NCBI GenBank assembly: GCA_938042055.1
Contig: CALIRX010000038.1
Span: 1 to 31,598 of the forward strand
Length of the DNA: 31,598 nt
Source: an uncultured Candidatus Saccharibacteria bacterium
GTDB taxonomy: Bacteria; Patescibacteriota; Saccharimonadia; Saccharimonadales; Saccharimonadaceae
Direction of reading: 5' to 3'
Part shown: positions 26,342-31,598 of the stretch, in pieces
How the letters are laid out: every line of letters begins with the position of its first letter
How positions within the stretch are numbered: the first letter of the stretch is position 1
Made by a program: the position numbers and the translations under genes
The notes under the pieces: generated by a model
Told to the model about the DNA's origin: nothing
Databases searched by the model: none
Seen by the model: only the letters and a program-made list of their open reading frames with translations

Positions 26342-26881
26342 ATGCCCCATATACACAACCAGCCTGGTCAGCACGATATATGTGTTAGCGGATATATCGT
26401 GAAAATAACAGAGGGTGCTGAACCTCGGATTATTTTACATAAGCACCGCAAGCTAAACAGGTTATTGCAGTTTGGTGGGCATGTCGAGCTGGACGAGACA
26501 CCGTGGCAAGCAGTCTTACGGGAAATAGCCGAAGAATCTGGCTACGACAAAAACCAGCTGAAACTGTTGCAACCGAGTTACAATAGACTTGCTTCATTGC
26601 CTGGAGTGAAACTGCATCCTCAACCGATCGCGATTCACACATATCCTGCTGGTGGCGGGCATTATCACACGGACATAAGTTATGCGTTTATTACTTCGGA
26701 AAATCCGATACATGATATAGCTAGCGGCGAATCCAACAACATCAGCCTCTTTAACTTGAAAGATTTAAAGAAGCTTACATCAAAACAAATATACGACAAC
26801 GCAAAAACCATCGCTATGTATACTTTGACCACAGTGGTTGAGGAATGGGACGAGGTGGATTTGTTACTTTATAAACTCTAG
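26342..26881 (+). CDS. NUDIX hydrolase 3
   Basis: 179 residues. The NUDIX box is complete: GGHVELDETPWQAVL, then REIAEESG. Its GGHVE lead resembles NUDIX 1 (GGHIE) more than NUDIX 2. A His-rich middle (HPQPIAIHTYPAGGGHYHTD) follows the box, which could add metal or substrate contacts. Substrate unknown. Third NUDIX gene within 2.4 kb. Leaderless with its own promoter, so not in an operon with the other two. Confidence 0.88.
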   Translation: MPHIHNQPGQHDICVSGYIVKITEGAEPRIILHKHRKLNRLLQFGGHVELDETPWQAVLREIAEESGYDKNQLKLLQPSYNRLASLPGVKLHPQPIAIHTYPAGGGHYHTDISYAFITSENPIHDIASGESNNISLFNLKDLKKLTSKQIYDNAKTIAMYTLTTVVEEWDEVDLLLYKL

Positions 26882-27002
26882 GCCATCCCTAGTTATGAGG
26901 CCATACAGATCGTCAACTAGACCATCTACGTACGGTTTGTAGTATGTGTCTATACGAAAAGTTGAAGAATATTGAGAATTGAAGCATGCTACTTCACAAA
27001 TT

Positions 27003-27029
27003 AAAAAAAACACCTTCATATAGATGTTT
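27003..27029 (-). terminator. Rho-independent terminator of tRNA-Glu
   Basis: On the minus strand AAACATCT pairs with AGGTGTTT (one G-U) around a six-base loop and runs into eight T's, about 20 bases after the tRNA. Confidence 0.78.
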
Positions 27030-27049
27030 TTTAATAAGTTAACTATTTT

Positions 27050-27124
27050 TGGTGACCCCACCGGGAATCGAACCCGGGTTGCCAGGATGAGAACCTGGTG
27101 TCCTAACCGCTAGACGATAGGGCC
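27050..27124 (-). tRNA. tRNA-Glu (anticodon CTC)
   Basis: 75 bases. Acceptor GGCCCTA with TGGGGTC, anticodon stem CCAGG/CCTGG, loop TTCTCAT (anticodon CTC, reading GAG), T arm CCGGGTTCGATTCCCGG, encoded 3' CCA. Confidence 0.95.
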
Positions 27125-27129
27125 ATAAC

Positions 27130-27149
27130 TCCATGGATTATACCATGGA
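27130..27149 (-). promoter_or_regulatory. tRNA-Glu promoter inside a perfect inverted repeat
   Basis: Minus-strand TATAAT (27137-27142, with TGG before it) is flanked exactly by TCCATGG and CCATGGA, a seven-pair inverted repeat. A possible -35, TAGACA, lies 18 bases upstream (27161-27166), overlapping the end of the preceding gene. Confidence 0.6.
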
Positions 27150-27163
27150 AAGGGAAGGCTTGT

Positions 27164-27760
27164 CTACTTTTTCTCTATGTTAGATTTCGACTTTTTATAA
27201 TAAGACAGTATAGCCCAAGAAAAGTAAATTACAGACACAACAATAAGTAAAGCAACAAACACAACCGAAGAAACCATCACGGCGCCACCAAGTGCAAGTA
27301 TAGTATATTGTATATTGTAGATAAAGTAAATCAATGCGAACATCAGAGCAATCCCTATACATGTCAACGGAATAATTGTCATCCCTCCCATAACTCTATC
27401 TGTTACCCAATATTGCCTAAATATACACATTTTAATCATAACAATCGACAACACTAAGCTATAGACTATAAAAGCAATACGTATAAACTCAGGCAAGATA
27501 TAATAGATAACATTAAGTATAACATCCCTAGAATTAGGGTCATCTTCTATCATTACACTTACTAATGCAATACAAAACGTCACGAAAGCAATTGTAATTC
27601 CGATGGTCCTTTCTTTATCTGCTTTCACAGTAGACAAGGGCTCTGCAGCAGCTGGAGCTTTCGTAAAAATTAATTGCTTCTTCATATCTTTAGCTCCAGG
27701 TGAAGCGATTGGCGCGTTATCCGTAAGATTGTTTTGATTATTATATTGATCATTATTCAT
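27164..27760 (-). CDS. Four-span membrane protein, one-unit paralogue
   Basis: 198 residues. An Asn/Gln-rich cytosolic start (MNNDQYNNQNNLTDNAP), then four membrane helices at about 51-71, 89-110, 129-150 and 156-187. Between helices 2 and 3 is RQYWVTDRVM, which matches GRYWIADYLV in the neighbouring protein, and both share the MNND...NQNNxLT start. So it is a single-unit relative of the upstream gene. AGGAG lies nine bases before the ATG. No known family recognised. Confidence 0.75.
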   Translation of the reverse strand: MNNDQYNNQNNLTDNAPIASPGAKDMKKQLIFTKAPAAAEPLSTVKADKERTIGITIAFVTFCIALVSVMIEDDPNSRDVILNVIYYILPEFIRIAFIVYSLVLSIVMIKMCIFRQYWVTDRVMGGMTIIPLTCIGIALMFALIYFIYNIQYTILALGGAVMVSSVVFVALLIVVSVIYFSWAILSYYKKSKSNIEKK

Positions 27761-27795
27761 AGAGTCATTCTCCTGACTATTATATTTTCAAATTA

Positions 27796-29001
27796 TTATC
27801 CTATCGCAATTAATAAAGGAATCAGTATTGCAAGCAAGACGATAGTCGCAATAATGGCAATGATCATAGGCTTAATCCACTTATATGAAAGTGGTTGATT
27901 AGTGTAATGCTCCGTATAATCTGGCTGGCGTTTTTCCATACTCTCTTCGATGGGCGGATTTGTGCGATGGCTTCCTACATAGCACGACACTGTAATCCAA
28001 GAGACATACGCTAGCACCACCAGCGGACTAACTAAGACGACAAGTTTTAAAACCAAGAACGTCAAAGATACAGGAAGCCATATTATTGAATATCTATCTT
28101 CCGCATCAGCTGACATATACAAAAAAGGCGTAATCGTGTAAAAAATCATAGTTGTAAAAAATAAGTTAACTACTTTGCCGTTTTTCACTAGATAATCCGC
28201 AATCCAATATCGTCCAGATTTATACCAATAAATCGAAATACAGATAAATATCCCTATGATCATAGCCGCAATAGGAAATATAGCCTCAACGAGCGACACT
28301 AATCCAACATGTAGCGCATCACGACTATCAAATAAGACAATAGCAAAAAACATTAGCACAAGAAGACAGAGAATTATGTAAATTATGGTATATAAAAGAG
28401 CGTGCTTTTTCTCTATTTTTCCATCAGTAATCGACATATTAATGGCATATCGTCGCACTGATTCTTCATTAGTAATCTCCAGAGCGGAAGCAAAAGCAGC
28501 GATAGGAGAGAGGAGAAATGTGAATACTGTTATAGGTCTATCGTGCGTCAGAAGTAAAGTTAAGAATACCACTACAACTATTGCAGCATAAAGAGCAGCC
28601 TTGGGGCTATTCTTCACCGCCTGGCTGATAAAATGGTAGCGACCTTTTTTATATTGTACGATCATAGACTCAGCCAAAAGCAGAGATCTATATATAACGC
28701 CAATGACCAAAAGTTCAGCCACTAAGAAAGCAATATAATTCCCAAAATTATTACCACGGTTACTTAGCCCCTGTACAAAAATATAAACCCCCGCAAATAT
28801 CGCAATCACAGAAATAATCACATAAAATACTGCATACTTAAATGCTTTATTCTTATCCATACTCTTATCAAACGAAGGACCCATGGCTACTGAGGATTCC
28901 ATAGGAGTTTGTTGATCTTTTACATTTTCAGCATTAGGCAGGGTGGGCAATTCATTATTTGTGAGATTATTATTTTGATTCCGATCCAAATCATTATTCA
29001 T
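27796..29001 (-). CDS. Nine-span membrane protein with internal duplication
   Basis: About 401 residues from the ATG at 29001 (MNNDLDRNQNNNLTNNELP); an upstream in-frame ATG at 29019 lies before the -10 and is rejected. After the Asn-rich start come two four-helix units and one last helix. Unit 1 contains YKKGRYHFISQAVKNSPKAA, and unit 2 contains YKSGRYWIADYLVKNGKVV at the same place between helices 2 and 3, an internal duplication. A soluble loop with RRTN/PDYTEHYTNQP-like composition precedes helix 9. Function unknown. Operon with the 27164 gene, 35 bases downstream. Confidence 0.75.
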   Translation of the reverse strand: MNNDLDRNQNNNLTNNELPTLPNAENVKDQQTPMESSVAMGPSFDKSMDKNKAFKYAVFYVIISVIAIFAGVYIFVQGLSNRGNNFGNYIAFLVAELLVIGVIYRSLLLAESMIVQYKKGRYHFISQAVKNSPKAALYAAIVVVVFLTLLLTHDRPITVFTFLLSPIAAFASALEITNEESVRRYAINMSITDGKIEKKHALLYTIIYIILCLLVLMFFAIVLFDSRDALHVGLVSLVEAIFPIAAMIIGIFICISIYWYKSGRYWIADYLVKNGKVVNLFFTTMIFYTITPFLYMSADAEDRYSIIWLPVSLTFLVLKLVVLVSPLVVLAYVSWITVSCYVGSHRTNPPIEESMEKRQPDYTEHYTNQPLSYKWIKPMIIAIIATIVLLAILIPLLIAIG

Positions 29002-29007
29002 GCAATT

Positions 29008-29016
29008 ACTATACCA
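29008..29016 (-). promoter_or_regulatory. Extended -10 promoter of the membrane protein pair
   Basis: TGGTATAGT on the minus strand, six bases before the ATG at 29001. Confidence 0.65.
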
Positions 29017-29024
29017 CATAACTC

Positions 29025-29053
29025 TTGAGATTTTTCTGAAAATTCGCCATAAT
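29025..29053 (+). promoter_or_regulatory. Promoter of the second histidine kinase
   Basis: TTGAGA at 29025-29030, a 17-base spacer, CATAAT at 29048-29053, six bases before the ATG at 29060. Confidence 0.6.
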
Positions 29054-29059
29054 AAAACT

Positions 29060-31042
29060 ATGAAAAAGGGCAGGATTTACTTTAAGCCTCACATAATTTC
29101 CAGATTTTGGCTAAGAAGATTGTGTGAAGTGGCACTACTGAGCTGTTTTACAATTATTCTTTTATATGCATGGGCGCGATTTATACCGACCGGTTATCAA
29201 TTGCCAATCGGATTATCGGTCTCAGATTTGGCGGCTGGCGTGGCAGGAATCGGTAGTTTAATTGTGCTGATTTTATGTTTTTGGCTTCCCAGAAAACACG
29301 AAACTGAAATCGGAATTTTTGTATATTTGTTAACCGTCGCCGTCGCCGCAACCACCATAATTACCAGCGGCGGAGTTGTTTCGCCATTCTTAGTTATGTG
29401 GATTATCGTGGCAATTTTCGCAGGATTTTTCGGCGCAATAATCTCAGGAATAATGGGGCTTTTGGTTATTTTACAGATTATAGCCACCAGCGTTCAACAG
29501 GGAATAAACATACAATTCATCATCGGCTACCTATTCTTCGGATTTTTACCTTTGATTTTCAGCCTTATTCTATGGATTCGCCGCCAAAAAACTGACGACA
29601 ACACATCCAGCTTGGAAAATAAACTTTCCGCCGTTGAAAGTAAGTCTGATGTGGTGATTAATGCCATCGACGACGGCGTTTTAGCTATTTCCAAAGACGG
29701 CAACATCGAACTGATAAATCCATCCGCCCAACAAATCATCGGCTGGGACCAAGGCGACGCGCTCGGACTTAACTGGAAAAGCGTCTTAAAACTCGTCACT
29801 TCAGACGGAAAAGACGTAGAGGACCTCGAGAATCCAATTTCCCAATCTTTATCAAAAAATCAGCCAACACATAACGACAAATTATTCCTATTGACCAGCT
29901 CTGAAAAACGCATTTTAGTGTCAATCGTCAGCTCTCCAGTCGGCACGGACGGCGAAGGAATCATCGTAGTTTTCCGCGACATCACCAAAGAAAAAGCCGA
30001 GGAACGCGAGCAAGCCGAGTTTATTTCCACCGCCAGCCACGAGATGCGCACGCCAGTTGCGTCAATTGAGGGCTATTTGGGTCTGGCGTTAAATCCTGCC
30101 ACCGCACATATTGACGAAAAGGCGCGAGATTTCATCACCAAAGCTCACGAGTCAGCCCAGCATCTGGGACGATTGTTCCAAGATCTCCTTGATATTAGCA
30201 AAGTTGAAGACGGGCGAATGAAAAATAACCCTAAGATCATCAACGTAAACGAATTTTTGAAGGATATTTTTGATGGTTTGGAGGCGAAAGCTAGCGAAAA
30301 GCAGCTCAATTATATCTTCATGCCAGACATAATTGACGAGGGCAAGGAGAAGTCATTGCAACCGATTTTTTATGCTAATATTGATCCTGACCATTTTCGG
30401 GAAGTCGTCAGTAATTTAATTGAGAATGCCATCAAATACACGCCGTCGGGCGAAGTTGTCGTCAATGTTACCGGCGACGATAAGCAGATTTCCATAAGCG
30501 TAAAAGACAGCGGTATTGGCATTCCCGCCGAAGATATTCCGCATTTATTCCAGAAATTTTATCGGGTGGACAATTCTGACACGCGAGAAATTGGCGGAAC
30601 TGGCTTGGGGCTATATTTGAGTCGCCGCTTAGCCGAGACGATGTCTGGAAACTTGCGAGTTGAAAGCAAGTATAAAGAGGGAAGTACTTTCTATTTGGAA
30701 ATTCCTCGCATGAGTAGTTCGGACGCAAAACAACGTTTGGAATCTGCGGAAGTTGAAAAACCTGAAGATCCAACGCCAGATTCTCTCTCACCAGAAAAAA
30801 TTGAAATTGCCACAGAAGAGAAGACGGAAGATGTCGCAACTGAAAATAATAGCGAGATTGTCGATTCAAATCCAGCCGCAATCGCAACTCCAGAAAATCC
30901 AGCTCCAGCCACACCGACCACTCCAGTAGTCCAGCCAGAAATTCCACAACCAGCCAGAAATTCTTCCGAGCCAACGCTGGCTGAAATTGAGGAAGAATTG
31001 CGAAGAAAACGCCAGCAATTGTCCATACCTGGTCGCGAATAA
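29060..31042 (+). CDS. Polytopic sensor histidine kinase with PAS domain and long tail
   Basis: 660 residues. About six membrane helices in residues 20-180 with short loops, so the signal is probably sensed in or at the membrane. A PAS domain at about 200-315 (DVVINAIDDGVLAISKDGNI) ends in VFRDITKEKAEE. HisKA has H327 in TASHEMRTPVAS. The ATPase domain has NLIENAIKYTP, VKDSGIGIP and GTGLGLYLSRRLAETMSG. Residues about 550-660 form an acidic Glu/Thr/Pro/Ala-rich tail closing with a charged helix (EPTLAEIEEELRRKRQQL). The frame is open to 29000, but the promoter ends at 29053, so 29060 is the start. Confidence 0.92.
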   Translation: MKKGRIYFKPHIISRFWLRRLCEVALLSCFTIILLYAWARFIPTGYQLPIGLSVSDLAAGVAGIGSLIVLILCFWLPRKHETEIGIFVYLLTVAVAATTIITSGGVVSPFLVMWIIVAIFAGFFGAIISGIMGLLVILQIIATSVQQGINIQFIIGYLFFGFLPLIFSLILWIRRQKTDDNTSSLENKLSAVESKSDVVINAIDDGVLAISKDGNIELINPSAQQIIGWDQGDALGLNWKSVLKLVTSDGKDVEDLENPISQSLSKNQPTHNDKLFLLTSSEKRILVSIVSSPVGTDGEGIIVVFRDITKEKAEEREQAEFISTASHEMRTPVASIEGYLGLALNPATAHIDEKARDFITKAHESAQHLGRLFQDLLDISKVEDGRMKNNPKIINVNEFLKDIFDGLEAKASEKQLNYIFMPDIIDEGKEKSLQPIFYANIDPDHFREVVSNLIENAIKYTPSGEVVVNVTGDDKQISISVKDSGIGIPAEDIPHLFQKFYRVDNSDTREIGGTGLGLYLSRRLAETMSGNLRVESKYKEGSTFYLEIPRMSSSDAKQRLESAEVEKPEDPTPDSLSPEKIEIATEEKTEDVATENNSEIVDSNPAAIATPENPAPATPTTPVVQPEIPQPARNSSEPTLAEIEEELRRKRQQLSIPGRE

Positions 31043-31045
31043 TAG

Positions 31046-31067
31046 CCATAAGAACTATGGATTTTTT
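31046..31067 (+). terminator. Weak terminator after the second kinase
   Basis: CCATA and TATGG pair around AGAAC and are followed by ATTTTTT. The stem is only five pairs. Confidence 0.5.
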
Positions 31068-31080
31068 GTCAAAACTTCAG

Positions 31081-31086
31081 TATAGT
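31081..31086 (+). promoter_or_regulatory. -10 element of the second response regulator
   Basis: TATAGT, eight bases before the ATG at 31095. It lets the regulator be made separately from the kinase. Confidence 0.5.
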
Positions 31087-31094
31087 ATAAACAT

Positions 31095-31598
31095 ATGACA
31101 AAAATTTTATTGGTTGAGGACGACAAAAGTTTACGCGAAATTTACGGTGTACGACTTTTGGCGGAGGGCTACGATATCGTTTCGGCGGGCGACGGAGAAG
31201 AAGCTCTAGCCATGGCAATTAAAGAACGTCCGCGATTAATTTTAAGCGACGTGATGATGCCGAAGATTTCCGGATTTGATATGTTGGACATTTTACGCTC
31301 GACGACAGAAACAAAAGATGTTAAGGTGATTATCATGACCGCACTGTCATCAGAAGATCAGCGAAAACGCGGCGAGCAACTTGGCGCTGATAAATACTTG
31401 GTGAAGTCTCAGGTGGGAATAGAGGACGTTGTGAGAGCAGTTCACGAAACCTTGGGAGACCTTCCGGGAGTCGGCACAAATCCAGTGCCGGTTTCACAAC
31501 CAGCTCATACATATGAGCCAGTCACTCCAGCACCTCAACCAACTCCAGCAGCGCCGCAGCCAGTTACTAGACCTGATATTTCTTCATTGTCACCGCAA
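31095..31598 (+). CDS. Response regulator with Pro-rich extension, cut by window edge
   Basis: 168 residues are visible and the frame is still open at the last base. Residues 1-120 are a receiver domain: E8/D9/D10 pocket, phospho-acceptor D52 in LILSDVMMPK, switch Thr in VIIMTALSS, Lys in KYLVKSQ. From about residue 125 a Pro/Ala/Thr/Gln-rich segment follows (TPAPQPTPAAPQPVT), not a DNA-binding domain. Whether an output domain lies beyond the window cannot be said. Likely partner of the kinase just upstream. Confidence 0.9.
   Translation, partial: MTKILLVEDDKSLREIYGVRLLAEGYDIVSAGDGEEALAMAIKERPRLILSDVMMPKISGFDMLDILRSTTETKDVKVIIMTALSSEDQRKRGEQLGADKYLVKSQVGIEDVVRAVHETLGDLPGVGTNPVPVSQPAHTYEPVTPAPQPTPAAPQPVTRPDISSLSPQ

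Noticed and set aside
27050..27124. tRNA-Glu as an integration site for a mobile island
   Set aside because: I see no second copy of the tRNA 3' end and no integrase or transposase in the window.

Overview
This is a gene-dense bacterial window. It most resembles the Candidatus Saccharibacteria (TM7) branch of the Patescibacteria/CPR. That placement is inferred from protein style: a streamlined F-ATPase operon, a sortase, PEGA and DUF3048 envelope proteins, several GT4 glycosyltransferases, and short intergenic gaps. TGA acts as an ordinary stop (for example at the end of atpG and of the nucleotidyltransferase), so the recoded-UGA CPR lineages are excluded. No rRNA or other decisive taxonomic marker is present.

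Layout. 1-6536 (minus) is a complete-order F1Fo ATP synthase operon, atpI/Z-like-B-E-F-H-A-G-D-C, with atpC cut by the window edge. 6576-14233 holds housekeeping and envelope genes: a small CxxC protein, a glutaredoxin-like protein, an ABC-F ATPase, smpB, two GT4 glycosyltransferases, an alpha/beta hydrolase, exonuclease III and a degenerate NAD(P)HX-dehydratase-like protein. 14252-14670 is a separate unit: a strong promoter, a structured leader, a 76-residue membrane peptide and an unusual interleaved-repeat 3' structure. It is followed by tRNA-Leu(CAA) on the other strand. 14910-23457 carries envelope and signalling genes: a sortase, a PEGA protein, a DUF4367-like protein, gltX, and a DUF3048-histidine kinase-response regulator operon. 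23458-27163 is an accessory stretch that looks more AT-rich: a 34-codon mini-ORF coupled to a nucleotidyltransferase, three NUDIX hydrolases, two apparent gene remnants and tRNA-Glu(CTC). 27164-29001 encodes two related multi-membrane-span proteins built from one and two copies of a four-helix unit. 29060-31598 is a second histidine kinase followed by a response regulator that runs off the window.

The most striking global pattern is in transcription and translation starts. A -10 hexamer, usually with an upstream TGn (extended -10), lies only 6-10 nt before the start codon of 17 of about 20 protein transcription units. These mRNAs should therefore be leaderless, while genes inside operons carry ordinary Shine-Dalgarno sites. 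The rule also corrects several start codons, where the longest ORF would begin upstream of or inside its own promoter. The main candidates for undescribed biology are the 14252-14670 unit, the modular membrane protein pair at 27164-29001, and the interleaved divergent promoters at 6545-6565 and 12615-12635.
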